Assembly (NCBI GenBank): GCA_905221605.1
Contig: CAJNDS010002068.1
Coordinates: 647,001 to 711,000 of the forward strand
Reading direction: 5' to 3'
DNA from: Symbiodinium natans
Taxonomy: Eukaryota > Sar > Dinophyceae > Suessiales > Symbiodiniaceae
Length of the DNA stretch: 64,000 nt
Made by a program: the position numbers and the translations under genes. The notes under the pieces are model-generated. The model saw nothing but the letters and a program-made list of their open reading frames with translations, made no database searches and was not told the DNA's origin. Shown one piece after another: positions 33,531 through 44,404 of the stretch. How positions within the stretch are numbered: the stretch's first letter is position 1; each line of letters starts with the position of its first letter.

Positions 33531-34768
33531 GTGGGGGACCAGCGGACCAGGGCAATGTTTTTGGATCTTTTTGGGGTCTGTTGAGCGTTGACGTGAAAGT
33601 GTTGGAGCTGCGAAGCTTTGGGTTTTCGAGTGTTTGGATTCCATGTGCCACAAGGGATTCCCCAAAAAACCAGCTGGGAGTTTACAAGAAGGGCGGTGAG
33701 CATGATACGACATCTTTGTCTGAAAGGCCCAAAACCCCTATCTAGTCTCAGGTTTTTTGTGGAATGGGCAGACCAAGGAAAGCAAGGTGCTGAAGTTCTT
33801 TGCCGGCCATTGGCTCTGGGGCACAATAGGCAAGATGGGTGCACAGGGCTTCTGCATGCTTCGCGAGAACCAGGGCAAACCTTAAAACCCTAAAATCCTG
33901 AACCCGAAACAAGGCTGAAGGGTGAGACACGCATCACAAGTTCAAGTCAGCCAGTTGTGCAGGGTCACAGCTCTCATTGCCCATACTCCTCGTGCACAAC
34001 GTGCTGTTTGTGGCGGCTCGACTTCCATCCAGCTAGATCCTCAGCCTCCCTGAAGTCGCTCAAAACACAAAGGAGCCCTAAACCTCCTTGAACCCTAAAT
34101 GCTCCAGTGCAATCATGTGCAATCCCTAGTTAACCCCCCCCCCCCAAACACCCAAGACCCCCCAAGCCCCAGGTCATTGAGGGGCTGGTGCTACCGGGAC
34201 CCTCCTGGGACTATCCGTTCTCGCCCCACTGGCTTGCACTTAGGATTCCAGCACTTAGGGGATTAGGGTTTGCAAGTTTAAGGGCTTAGGGTTGAGGAAG
34301 CCCTCAGTTGCGGCAGGGCTCTTCTCTTGTGATGCGTTCCAAGGGCCCCAGAATCTCAGGTACATGGTCTTCTTTTCCTTGCTGCTGGTGGTCTCTTGGA
34401 CAGCAGCTTGAGCCCCTAAACTCCGAACCCTAAAATCCCTAAAGCCCTGAAACCCCAAAAAACCCTTAACCATGACTTTAACCACAGGCCTTTTGGCCTA
34501 AGCCCACAATCCTACATCCCAGACCATGAACCCTAGGGCCAAGAATCGATCTCAAATTCCGCTTTTCAGTTTTGGGGTTCAGGGTGTGGGGTTCAGGGTT
34601 TGGGGTTCAGGGTTTGGGGTTCAGCGTTTCAGTTGTCAAACTGCTCTCGATGTTTTGGTAATCACATGTCTAGATTCTAATTGTAAGGGGCTATCAGAAA
34701 TCCAGCGCCCCAAGGAAAAGTTTAAGGTCCGAGTTGCAGGATTTGGGGTTTGTTGACGCACCCTGCTC

Positions 34769-34850
34769 ATGTTTCTCATCGCTGCGATGCTCAGCCTGGT
34801 CACGGATGAAATAATGTCAGAAGATCGCCACAATCGCAGTGTTCAGCTGG
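34769..34850 (+). CDS. Candidate exon
   Basis: Frame reads MFLIAAMLSLVTDEIMSEDR then HNRSVQL: a short hydrophobic segment followed by a charged one. G-rich TTTGGGGTTCAGGG repeats lie upstream at 34,570-34,630, which breaks the usual flank rule, so confidence is low. Confidence 0.25.
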
Positions 34851-35292
34851 GCGCAGAATTGTCCTGGCAATGGTCAGGTGCTCTGCGCCTCCTGGTTCCT
34901 CTCAGCTCTACTGCAGTTGCTCATCCTGGGCCCCGCACCTGGGCAACAGTTTTGATAGCCCTGCCTGTTTGGCTTCCTTGGTGACTGAGTGGTACCCTTT
35001 TGCCTTTTTTGGGTTCTGGGTTCCCTTAGTAAGCACAAGGGGTGTTCATCTGGTTGCTGGGTTGCCAGCTTTTTGGGGATCGAGAATCGAGGCGCAGAGT
35101 GCCCCCCCCCCCCCCCCCCGCCCGCCCGCCCCCTCCCCGCAACAAAGGAGGTACCCCGCATATCCTAACATGCCACCCTAAACTACGGCAATCAACCCTT
35201 ATGATAGGAACACTCAAAGCGGGTATCCCTGACCCCAAACCCCAAACCCCCAAACTTAAAACCATTCCACATCCACATTCTAAACAACAGGG

Positions 35293-35430
35293 GTCGTTTC
35301 AGTGCGAGGCTGCGGAGCTGCTAAAGAGGCTGGGCATCACGCCCCACATGAGTCGTTCTTGGCCAGCGTGCAGGATTTTTGGGATTTCGAAGGGTCTCAG
35401 ACATGGCTTTGTGCAGGCCTATGACGTGGG
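35293..35430 (+). CDS. Candidate exon
   Basis: After an AACAG acceptor the frame reads SFQCEAAELLKRLGITPHMS then RSWPACRIFGISKGL. The first half looks like a real amphipathic helix. Preceded by C-rich CCCAAACCCCCAAAC. Confidence 0.35.
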
Positions 35431-36205
35431 CCGGTGAGTAGCATCTGAGTCGTGGGAAGGGGTCTGGAGCCCCGCCTCACTGGAACCCAGCTGTCACCGG
35501 ACGTTGCAGCTTCTGCGCAAAGCTTGCAAAAGGCTGCGAGAAAACCATCCCCATCGCTGCAGGGATGACACCCTGGGCCCGCCAAACCCCTGAACGTCCC
35601 CAACACTCCTGGCACAAAAAACACAATCACTGCAAGAGCTTGAGCTATGAAGTTCATTGAATCACCTCTGCCACGTTCGCCGCTGCCATTTCAGTTGATA
35701 TCGGGCTCCAATCGCAGCCTCAATCACAAAGGTGCCGCGCCTTCCCTCACAGCCGCAGGCTCAGGCTCCGATGACAACTTGTGGAGTCTGACCGCCTTCG
35801 CCGCTTGCACAGGGGCGCGGTTTTTTGATCCAGGTGCTTGAGCAAAACCCTTATTTGAATGACGGACAAACCCGGGAGCCCTAAGCCCTAAGCTTTGACC
35901 CTTGAGCTGCGAACCTCCGAGGAGAATGGAAGGCGTTTGCCTGGGCAAGATATGCCTCCCGGCGCGTGAGAGGCGACCCATAAACAGGCTGGGCTTGGGT
36001 ATTTGGCTTTAGGGTATTGGGTAGTATTGGGTTTCGGGCTGTTTTGGGGTTTCAGGGTGTACGTAGTGCTTCGTTCAGGTGTTGTCAGCAGGTGCTGTCG
36101 ATGCGTTGCTAGGGCTGCTTGGTGGCAGGCCCGTCTGTATTGAGGCCTCCTGCTGAACATTGCGCGTATATAGGATGTGAAAATAGACAAGCCGAAATCC
36201 TAAAC

Positions 36206-36634
36206 CTCATGGGTTCCCCTACTACCCCCTCTATACTAATTACCCCCCCCCAAGTTCAGTTAGTGGATACCATTTCCATTTTCAAACCATGCACACCCCC
36301 CTAGGCCACCTGAAGATTCAAAACCATAACAACCTATACTTCAGCCCTAAACCCACCGAAAGACCCATAGGAAAGACCCACCTGAAGACCCAAAACCATA
36401 ACAACCTATACCTCAACCCTAAACTCACCAAAATACCCACACCAAGACCCACAAGATGGAACCACCAGAAGAAACCATACACCACCACATAGAAAAACCC
36501 CAACCTCGAACCCATAGACCAGCACCCCCATTGAAAAACCCAGATTCCCAACCCGAAAACCCTAACCCTTGAAAATGGAAATGGTATTCTCTAATAAAAT
36601 ATCTATAATAGGAATAAGGTTTAGGAGTGAGGTT
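36206..36634 (+). repeat. Left terminal inverted repeat
   Basis: Contains CCATTTCCATTTTCAAACCA, two copies of CAAAACCATAACAACCTATA and ACCACATAGAAAAACCCCAA, all found inverted at the right end. Its inner part (GGAATAAGGTTTAG) also matches, less well. CCATTTCCATTTTC and GAAAATGGAAATGG near its two ends make a smaller inverted pair within the repeat itself. Confidence 0.9.
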
Positions 36635-36690
36635 GCAACTATAATATAGTTATAATCTACAACAACTTAAGGATTATAATTACATTATAC

Positions 36691-36999
36691 TTATGACTCA
36701 TCAACTGGAATCTCAATGATAATTCTATCCTTATGCTTACCGAATAGCATAAAATAATCTTCCAAAAACTCATCGTTCATCAGGAACTGATTAACGTGAT
36801 TGAATAGTTTGTTAATGTCGGGTTTTCGTTTCTTGTCTTCCGGTTGTTATTCTTTTTCTGGCTCGTCTTGAAATTTATTAGGGAATTGTTCGTTTAATCG
36901 TTTGCGTATTTAGCCTTTTCTGCTTTTCGTATTCTGCCTTCATCTCTGCTTGTAATTCGTCGTTTAGTTTGCCTTCTTTCCTTAAATTACCTGGCTTTG
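36691..36999 (-). pseudogene. Broken 3' continuation of the zinc-motif gene
   Basis: Downstream of the stop of the 37000-37272 gene the minus strand continues coding-like in other frames: KYIDEGYLTKPGNLRKEGKL, then after a frame change LNEQFPNKFQDEPEKE and an in-frame TAA at about 36848, then KRKPDINKLFNHVNQFLMND up to a stop at 36691. Lys/Glu/Asn-rich like the gene upstream. This suggests one longer ancestral protein (or two genes) decayed by at least one frameshift and one stop. Confidence 0.55.
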
Positions 37000-37272
37000 T
37001 TAAATAACCTTCATCAATATATTTAGTTCCGAGTTCGGATGTAACGCATAATGGAAATGGTCATTCCAGTTTTCGTGTTTTATTTTGTGTCCGCATTCTT
37101 CGCATAATTGGCTCCCTTTTGCTCTCTCTTCTTTTCTCGCTTGGTTATATTCCTTCTGGTTCCTTTTGTAACAATTTCTTCTCGCTTCACGGCACCTATT
37201 ACAAGTCTTAAAGCCGTCAAATTCTTCAACATCTTTAGTCGCACAACACGATTTACACACTCGCTTGTCCAT
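37000..37272 (-). CDS. Small zinc-motif protein of virus-like type
   Basis: A 90-residue open frame starting at ATG 37272 and ending at TAA. It begins MDKRVCKSCCATKDVEEF and has Cys pairs at residues 6/9 and about 24/27 (CNRC), a Lys/Arg/Glu-rich middle, then LCEECGHK followed by His residues (HFHYALH), giving two candidate zinc sites. This pattern is common in small proteins of nucleocytoplasmic large DNA viruses and virophage or Polinton-like elements, where the role is often unknown; some are parts of endonucleases. AT-rich codon use is unlike all neighbouring host genes. Confidence 0.65.
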   Translation of the reverse strand: MDKRVCKSCCATKDVEEFDGFKTCNRCREARRNCYKRNQKEYNQARKEERAKGSQLCEECGHKIKHENWNDHFHYALHPNSELNILMKVI

Positions 37273-37510
37273 CTTAACATATTTAAAAGTCTAGTCTTTA
37301 GGCATGGTTAGACTGAAAAAATCTTCTAATATTTTAATTAATATTAGAACATTTGAACGAGCAATGGGCAATAGGGGCCACATCTCCAAGCTAATCAACC
37401 ACTACCATACTGTCATGATATGCTTATGGTACAGCAAAACACGCGGGGGTGAAGAAATCATGTCTGGGCTTTACACTGTCAAATATATAAATAAACAATA
37501 CGTTAAGTAT

Positions 37511-37696
37511 TTATTTCAATAATTCCTGTAATTCATAAAATCCAAACAATAATTTAAATTGACTTAAATGTTGATAATCCTCCAGTTCATCTATTATAGC
37601 ACTGAACCTGGCGTTATACATTCTTATCTTTCTTCGTTCAATTAACCAAGCGCTTTTGTTTTCTTCCTTCTCTTTCTTAAAACACAAGCAATCCAT
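37511..37696 (-). CDS. Small Lys/Glu-rich ORF in the element
   Basis: Sixty-one residues from ATG 37696, beginning MDCLCFKKEKEENKSAWLIE and ending in a Leu/Phe-rich helix. AT-rich codons match the zinc-motif gene. It lies 12 bp downstream of the truncated gene at 37709, so the two may be linked. Function unknown. Confidence 0.5.
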   Translation of the reverse strand: MDCLCFKKEKEENKSAWLIERRKIRMYNARFSAIIDELEDYQHLSQFKLLFGFYELQELLK

Positions 37697-37708
37697 ATAT
37701 TTATATTT

Positions 37709-37985
37709 CTAAACAGTTTTCTGACTAATTTTAAGTTTCAATTCGTTAATATCCAACACTAAACGCTCTATCTCTTTCTTAATATTATCAATGTCTGTCT
37801 CGGTGATTTCTATCTTTTGCTCCAGTTCTTCAGGGGTGATTTGATTTTTACCCCATCTAGTATGACAAATTTCAACGCTTCCAATTTGCTTATCGCTTGT
37901 AAATATACCGTTTTCATCAGCCGATGCATGGCGACCACCAAATTTTACATCATGTCTATCTTCAACTATGTTAGTTGTTATTATG
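37709..37985 (-). pseudogene. 5'-truncated virus-like gene, cut by the host fragment
   Basis: The minus strand reads EDRHDVKFGGRHASADENGI, VEICHTRWGKNQITPEELEQ and a Lys/Glu coiled-coil tail ending LKLKISQKTV and stop. No Met is suitably placed. Upstream of about 37,985 base composition switches to that of the plus-strand host-like fragment, so the 5' part seems replaced. The open frame continues to 38500 on this strand only as a shadow of the plus-strand coding sequence. Confidence 0.5.
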
Positions 37986-38742
37986 ACTACAACATCCAGC
38001 CAACAGACGCCGACACCCACATGGTTGCGTTTTTGCCCGTGAGGAAGAAGTTCCCAAACGACTTCCCGAAACCGGTTGCCAATGAGGAGCCCTACGATGC
38101 ATATGTCCTTTGCCGCGGGGATAATGCTCGGAAAGCAGTGCAGGCTTTTGTTGGCGCAGCTGGCTTGGAACATGGCCTGCAGTTTGAGGACAACGAGTGC
38201 CGCATCGGGGACTTCATCACCATCTACAAACAAGAGTATCCCGATGAGTTGAAGAAGGCAGCCGAAGACTTGAAGAAGGTTGAATTCAACTATGAAGAGG
38301 CAAAGAAACTTCGGCTGATAGGACGGGATGGGAATTCCAAAGATGCAGAATACAAATGCATCACCAAGAAGGACGTCATGGAAGAGGTCAAGAAGCTTGC
38401 AGACATGGCGACAGTGCGTGTCATACCCATTGGCGAACAGGCTTGGCTTCGTGATGGCACAAAGAAATACATCAAGGTGTCCGTCAGGGGAGTCGTGCAT
38501 GGGTTCAGCTTGAGGATGCCAGCATGCCGAATTCTCAGGCAGAAAGACTTGGGCAGCCTGCCAAACGGTGGAGAAGATTGCCAGTCGGAGTCACAAGACC
38601 TCAGCGAGTCCGAGGTGGAGAATTTGTGGGAAGCTCCTTTGGCTTGGAATCTATCCAGCATCTGCCTGAAGGAAGGTGCGTGACCAAGGTCGTGTTTCAC
38701 TGGAAACAGCAGCAGTGTGCCATCGTGCCAAAGAGACTGTGA
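37985..38742 (+). pseudogene. Host-like gene fragment carried by the element
   Basis: The plus strand reads YDYNIQPTDADTHMVAFLPV, continues without a stop through a Lys/Glu-rich segment (ELKKAAEDLKKVEFNYEEAK) and RGVVHGFSLRMPACRILRQK to a stop at 38683; another frame is open to TGA at 38742 (VVFHWKQQQCAIVPKRL), so an intron or frameshift near 38,670 is possible. The first good Met is at 38021. Codon use and GC content match host genes, not the AT-rich part of the element. Family not recognised. It could be a captured fragment or the element's own transcribed gene. Confidence 0.5.
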
Positions 38743-38765
38743 GCATCGGCATGCGCTTCTAGAAT

Positions 38766-39231
38766 CAACCTTATCCCTAAACCTTATTCCCTATAATTGT
38801 AAGATTATTTAAGAAGACCATTTCCATTTTCAAGGGTTAAGGAATATGGGTTGGGGAATATGGGTTTTTCTATGGGGGTGCTGGTCTATGGGTTCGAGGT
38901 TGGGGTTTTTCTATGTGGTGGTGTGTGGTTTCTTCTGGTGGTTCCATCTTGTGGGTCTTGGTGTGGGTATTTTGGTGAGTTTGGGGTTGAGGTATAGGTT
39001 GTTATGGTTTTGGGACTCCAGGTGGGTCTTTCCTATGGGTCTTTCGGTGGGTTTAGGGCTGAGGTATAGGTTGTTATGGTTTTGAATCTTCAGGTGGCCT
39101 AGGGGGGTGTGCATGGTTAGAAAACGGAAATGGTATCCACTAACTAGTTCCCCCCATAAGTAGGTTGTTTAGCTAGTTAAGGCTATTTAAGGGGGAACCT
39201 AGGAGGGGGCGGTAGTAGGGGAACCCATGAG
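38766..39231 (-). repeat. Right terminal inverted repeat
   Basis: Reverse complement of the left repeat with scattered differences and an extra segment of about 45 bp near 39,155-39,200. GAAAATGGAAATGG and its inverse again bound the main block. Good overall similarity points to a fairly recent insertion. Confidence 0.9.
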
Positions 39232-39239
39232 AAACCCGC

Positions 39240-41599
39240 AGTGCTAAGCCCGTGTTGTGCAGCCGCGTGTGTGGGGATTTTCAACTTTGTGGTCGCGTAC
39301 CTTCAAGACTTCAAGGATTTCGTGTTTAAGAAATCAATTCCACGGCCATGCATCCAGAAGGAAGTAACGCAACCAGTCCGCGATGTCTAACGGCAGCTGT
39401 CATACCGGTTGATTCCTTGGCTCATCTACCGGAGCATAAAGAAGTATAGATTCTTGCTGCTTAGGTCTTGGAGGGTTTCATCACTATAGTTGTTGTTTTC
39501 GGATGTTCCTAACGCTATGATTTCTGGGTGGTTTCTTGTCAGATGGTTCTCGGTACCAAAAAAAATTTCGCTTTGTGCAGTCGTGGTTGTTGAACTCGAT
39601 TCTCCCTAAGTGGGCATTTGCTAGCGCCTGCAAGTCTTGGGGTTTCGAACCCAAAGCTTCGGCTAAATTGGTTTAGGGAGACACTGCCCAGTCCGAAGTG
39701 GAGTAGCGTGTCAGGAGCTTCCTTCCGATCTAAGCCATTGCTGCATATTCCTGAAGCCTCGGCCACAGGAAGTATGGGTCAGAAGCAGATGAGGAGATCG
39801 AACATCTACGCGAGCAAGTCAGGTGCGAGCTACACTAATTACACTTTGACCCTGGCAAGGTTCATGATATTGCATCAATGTACCCACATCTCGTGGGTTT
39901 GATGAGCACTGAGCTGTTACATGGGGCCTCTGACACGACTCTGTTGTCTGGATGTTGCTGTGTCGGCCAGGGCCCTGACGGATGCAAACGTGGCTCTGCG
40001 GCGAGAGGTTGCGGTGCGCCCACCACACGTCAGGCTTCTGAGATGCTGCGTTGAGGTTCGCAGGTTTTGGTTTAGTTTTAGGGCTAGGGAGCTTTTCGGC
40101 GTTAAAGGTGTGTTGAAGGTTTTTTTCGGCTTTTTAAGAGAATGACTCCCATGGAGATTGATGAAGCTCTCGGTTTGCAAACCGCAGTCGCAGCCCAGAA
40201 CAGTGGGGCTTGGTAGCCAATTTTAAGCCTTTAAGGGGGTTTCCATATTAGGGGTGTACATTGTTTTTTTGGGGTTCCCGGGAACGTGTTCCTATGAAAG
40301 GGATGATTTTCTTTGGGAAGGTATCAAGGAGGAACCCCCCCCCCCCCCCAAGCGCTTATGAGAGGCCTTCGACAGGTTCAACATCGCTTGGTGTGCTTGA
40401 ATGGCTTAGTGCTGCTGCAGATGTACCGTGGCAAGGATAAATCATCTTCACGGGTACTTTCTTGATGATGAGATTCCCGCCACCTTAAACCTACATCCCT
40501 ACATGCGAGGGCAGCGTCAAAGCATGGTGGACTTGGGGGATGCAAGGCACTTCGTGCTCTTACTACTTGTTACCACTCGGTTTCTGTGTTTTTCGCCCTG
40601 CTTCAAGGCACAAGGGTTGGCATGCACGAGGTTCGTAGTTCTGAGCATGCTGTAACGTGGTTGGCACAGCAGAGTTTCTGGTCGCTTGCCTCCCTGTGTG
40701 CCGCCATGGGCTGCGCGGGCACTGACGCCAGATCGATCCTGCAGTCTTCGCTGATGGACTGCGCAGGATGCCACGCAACTTCAAGAACGGGGTTTGTTCA
40801 AACGGGGAGTTCCGAAAATGTGGACCCCGGCGCGTTGTTTTCGAAGATGTAGCCCCTGACGGCTTGCCTTTGCTTTCAAACCCCTATATAAGTGTGAGGG
40901 GCAGGCCCGAAAACTATGCCTGCATACAGGCAGCGCTGCACGTCTAGCTTCAGTTTCTTCCCAAGTAGGAGGTGCAGATGATCGCCCAGGAAAGTGGAGA
41001 ACGTGGAGGGATGTGGGCGGGTGGGAGGTGGGGGGGGGGGGACATGATCATTGGTCCATTGGCGGCTTATGATTAGTACTACAACCGACAATGTTGTGAT
41101 ACCGTTGGTGGCTTTAGGGTTGTTTTGAGTGGCCAAAGAGCCGAGGCCGTGACGCACACCTCCAGGCCGGCAGTCGTTTTTGCCTTGTCAGGTTTGGCGC
41201 TTGGTGAGATGGGAGTTAAATGGAGTTAGTACGGCTGTGTGGGTTGTCGAGTTCAGACCCCTGCACCTCGCAAGCTGCGATCTTGGTTTCTCAACGATCA
41301 CCAAGCCCGTCAGTTTCAGATCTTGTTTCGCCTCTTCGAGCCCTGCCAGCTTACATTCCTAGAGCCTTACAAGCTGCATCGTCCTCGATCTTCTGGAAGC
41401 TACGTGTATGGCTCCCTTGCATATTTTGGCCGAGCAGGAAATCGCCGACGCATACACTGCGTGCTTGGCCTTGCGCAGCCTCCAGCGACGCTCAGCATGG
41501 CAGGAGAGCCAAGCTGTCTTGTGATTGTTAGATTGCTGAGGCTGAATCCTGTGAGGGGGCACCTTTGGATCTAAATTCATGCAGAAAACTCAAGGAGAG
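39240..41599. other. 2.4 kb with weak candidate exons
   Basis: Candidate coding pieces on the plus strand: 39,921-40,050 (LCCLDVAVSARALTDANVAL, followed by G-rich TTTTAGGGCTAGG), 40,143-40,215 (TPMEIDEALGLQTAVAAQNS) and 40,670-40,800 (SFWSLASLCAAMGCAGTDAR). None has a recognised family. Homopolymers C14 at 40,336 and G11-12 at about 41,030. Nothing else seen. Confidence 0.35.
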
Positions 41600-41741
41600 G
41601 TCGTGATTCCTTCAACCCTCGCAGCTTTTGGGCAGGAGGCCCTGTCGCTCTTCGCGACGATTGATCGACAATCCCTGCAGATTAACGAGTATGTCTGCAC
41701 TGTGGCTATCACTGCCTGCGGGCCACTTGGCGTTCGATAAA
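41600..41741 (+). CDS. PPR-like exon
   Basis: Frame reads TLAAFGQEALSLFATIDRQS then LQINEYVCTVAITACGPLG: an A-L-x-L-F helix followed by N-x-[VY]-x-x-x-x-A-I-x-A-C, the two-helix PPR pattern. PPR proteins bind organelle RNA; dinoflagellates carry many. Confidence 0.5.
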
Positions 41742-42787
41742 ACCACTGGCTGTCATAGGTGCAGGTTTCAGGGTTCAATTCAAGGGGCTTTCCCTCAACA
41801 TGCTCAACCCTAGAAACCCAAAAGCGATGGTGGTTGACGGAGAGCCCATGAGAGCCCTGGACGATTCACGCAAAAAGTGCAAGGCCGAGACCCTCGAAGG
41901 CCTTAGGGTTTTGGTGCTTTAGAAACTTTAGGGTTTTGGGGCTGTCGCCCCTGCATCCCCTGCAGCCCGAACCTCAAGGGTTCATGTTTTCAGGCCTTGA
42001 TGGTAGCAAGGCAGTTGTGATGCCCTGCACCTCAGTCCAGGCCTGATGCTGCAGTCCCACCCTGCCCCCCTTTAGCCGAAGTTGGCTTGGGACATTTCCT
42101 GGGTTTCGAGAGTTCCGAGAGTTCGATCTCAGGAAGGGGCTCCAGTGGGTCTTAGCCCAGAAGATCCTCGACTCACTCCCACAGCGGCGCTTAGAGCCTT
42201 GGAACCGTCAGAAAGGTTCAGCAGGACCCAGCCTCAAGAACCTGTGTGGAGTGTAAAAAAGATGTCCTTGAACTAGGCGCCTCCAAGCTTGAGGTGTGAT
42301 CTAATTGCATTCCTTGGAAAGTCCTTTGCTGGTCAGAGCAGTAGAATCCGGCAACTCGGCTAGCTTCAAGGTTGCCCCACCCCGACCCTTCGAGATTCTA
42401 AACGGGGTGGAAGCAGGTGGGCAGCCTGTAGCCCAACTCAAACATTGTAAGCCCCAGACAACCCCAGACATTGCCCAAAGCTTCAACTCCCAAACGACCC
42501 CGTACCCTAAACAAAACCCTAAGACCACTCTTCAAAGGCCGCAGACGCCATCCTCTCGAGCGCCGCCCTTGCTTGTGGGGCTCCCTGGCCCAGGGCTTCA
42601 AAGCTCCTCCAGGGCGCTCACGCGTCTCAGGTCGGAGTGTCGGGATCAGTCTTTGAAGCGTCTTAAGTCTTAAGACCCAACCCTATGAGGGCTGTGGGTT
42701 TGGGTTTTGAAAGCGTATGTGCCAAACAATGTCAGCGCAAGCCTCTGCAATGGCGACAGACACGGGTCACATGCCTCGGAGGTCCAG

Positions 42788-42866
42788 AGTGATGTGGTGT
42801 TGTGGAGTTCAGCGATTGCTGCGGCTGAGAAGGGGGCGCGACTCGGACAAACAGCTGGCAGGCGAC
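42788..42866 (+). CDS. PPR-like exon
   Basis: After a GTCCAG acceptor the frame reads SDVVLWSSAIAAAEKGARLG. D-V-V-L-W-S-x-A-I-A-A-x-E-K-G is a close variant of the dinoflagellate PPR core (D-V-x-x-x-N-A-A-I-S-A-C-E-K-G). Confidence 0.6.
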
Positions 42867-43171
42867 ATTGTCAAGGTTGTGGTTGCTCGTTTTCACCTAG
42901 AGAGGTAGACCCTTGCTCCATGCGTCATGATCTGGACATCTAGAACGCAGCTTGCCTTTGTCGGGAGTCTTGTGTAGAAAAACCAGAGGCTTGAAATGAC
43001 GGTTGTTAAGTCGCAATGGGCTCTTTGCCCTTTACTAACATCATAATCCTTGCACACTTCGTTCTAGTTGAAAGCCGTTAGTGCTCATGAAACGCTCTTC
43101 ACGACCCTAAACAGGCTCAAGTCTTGCCGGCTTGTTTGTCCTGAGCAGTTTGTAACTTTAACAGATGCCAG

Positions 43172-43230
43172 GAGTTGGAAAGCAGCGCTGCGGCACCTCT
43201 TGGCCATGGAGGCTACACCAGCATGCTTTG
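43172..43230 (+). CDS. PPR-like exon
   Basis: After a TGCCAG acceptor the frame reads SWKAALRHLLAMEATPACFG: the W-x-x-A-L-x-x-L-x-x-M helix that follows the SACEK core in these repeats. Confidence 0.6.
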
Positions 43231-43475
43231 GGACTTTCGCGTTACTTGGGGTTTTTGCCCCGAAGCTTCCATAGCCGGTTCGATTCGGGTTCAACAGTTT
43301 CAATAGTGCTTCGACCTGATGTGAAGTTGCCCTACCAAGGATTCCAGCCCCCAAGGAGCAGAGCCCGAAGGAACCCCGACCAAGGAACCACGACCAAGTC
43401 AGTAGGGCATATGGGGCATATGGGCGGTAGGGATTGAAGTCTGCGTCCCTGTATGTCCCTGTCCATCTTTTCCAG

Positions 43476-43545
43476 GAAAGCGAAGTGCAACCAAATGTGG
43501 TGAGCTTCGGTGCCTGCATCAGTGCCTGCGCAGAGGACCCAAGAT
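43476..43545 (+). CDS. PPR-like exon
   Basis: After TTTCCAG the frame reads ESEVQPNVVSFGACISACAE. P-N-V-V-S-[FY]-x-A-x-I-S-A-C is textbook PPR. Confidence 0.7.
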
Positions 43546-43637
43546 CTCCGGGATCGATGTCAGAGATGTTCGATGCTTGAAAACATAGAATTTAGCTGCT
43601 CCATGTCGAGTCCTCTCAGACTTTGTCGGCGGAGGAA

Positions 43638-43700
43638 ATCGGAGTTTGGCAGCAAGCTCTGTCTCTGCTGTCGGCAATGCCTCTTCGAAGTGCAGCTGCC
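43638..43700 (+). CDS. PPR-like exon
   Basis: Frame reads GVWQQALSLLSAMPLRSAAA. It supplies the W-Q-x-A-L-x-L-L-x-x-M helix expected after the exon at 43476. Confidence 0.6.
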
Positions 43701-43891
43701 AATGAGACGCTCTGTCTGCAAGATCTCGAGGTTTTGTACCGAAAACGCCTTCAGTACATGCTCCGCACGTTCTCTCTGCAAATCCTGGTTGAACATCCCC
43801 TCTAGCTGATTCCTTCGCAGCCGGATGCGAGATCCTAAAGCTGACCCCCTAGCCACCATACGCCCTTCAACTCACGCCGCACCATGCCCAG

Positions 43892-43965
43892 GGTGGCCGT
43901 AAATGCGGCCATTGCTGCATGCGCCCACTCCGGAGAGACTCTCGCCCAGCACCAGCTGAGAGCAA
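43892..43965 (+). CDS. PPR-like exon
   Basis: After GCCCAG the frame reads VAVNAAIAACAHSGETLAQH. The N-A-A-I-A-A-C core is intact. C-rich flank before, GGGGGTTGAGGG after. Confidence 0.6.
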
Positions 43966-44226
43966 TGAGGGGGTTGAGGGCGCCAAGCCTCGAAACCCTG
44001 ATCCCAAACTCGACACCCTGAGAACTTGAGAACTGCTTTGCCCTTTTCAGGGGCTTCGGGCTTAAACGCAAGACCCAAAATGGCTTTGTTGACGAGCACC
44101 TGCCCTCTCAGGTGGACCGCAGCTCTCGCCTTGCTTGGAGCCCTGGCAGACCTCTCCTTGCAAGCCGATGCTGTGAGCTTCAGCACCCGGGCTCCATTCA
44201 GTGCACATATCTGTGTGTGTAAGTGC

Positions 44227-44285
44227 ATATATATATATATACATACACGTATATATATATATATATATATGTATATGTATATATC
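44227..44285. repeat. (TA)n microsatellite in a PPR intron
   Basis: Two TA tracts separated by CATACACG, about 60 bp, in the intron between the exons at 43892 and 44405. Confidence 0.9.
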
Positions 44286-44404
44286 GTACTGTATTTTGTA
44301 ATGTATAATGCATCACGTAGAATACATACTCTTGTAAAACTTACACTATATAATGTGGGCATGTAGTTTAATGCTGCGGAGAAGTTTGGAGGGGGGCTCC
44401 AGGT

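Larger units (their letters stand above)
36206..39231. mobile_element. 3.0-kb DNA transposon-like or virus-like element with long terminal inverted repeats and a host-like gene fragment
   Basis: The outer ends are inverted copies: CTCATGGGTTCCCCTACTAC at 36206 matches the reverse complement of the sequence ending at 39231. Inverted similarity continues inward for about 430-465 bp, with one indel of about 45 bp. AAAC flanks both ends (36202-36205 and 39232-39235), a possible 4-bp target duplication. The core is a patchwork: an AT-rich part (about 36,635-37,985) unlike the GC-rich surroundings, with minus-strand small genes, one carrying paired Cys-x2-Cys zinc-binding motifs common in proteins of large DNA viruses, virophages and Polinton-like viruses; then a GC-richer plus-strand fragment (37,985-38,742) with host-like codons. 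No transposase, integrase, capsid or polymerase is recognised, so the copy looks non-autonomous. Confidence 0.85.

Noticed and set aside
37986-38500. Minus-strand open frame continuing upstream of the truncated virus-like gene
   Set aside because: It is the antisense shadow of the plus-strand fragment; composition and residue content change at about 37,985.
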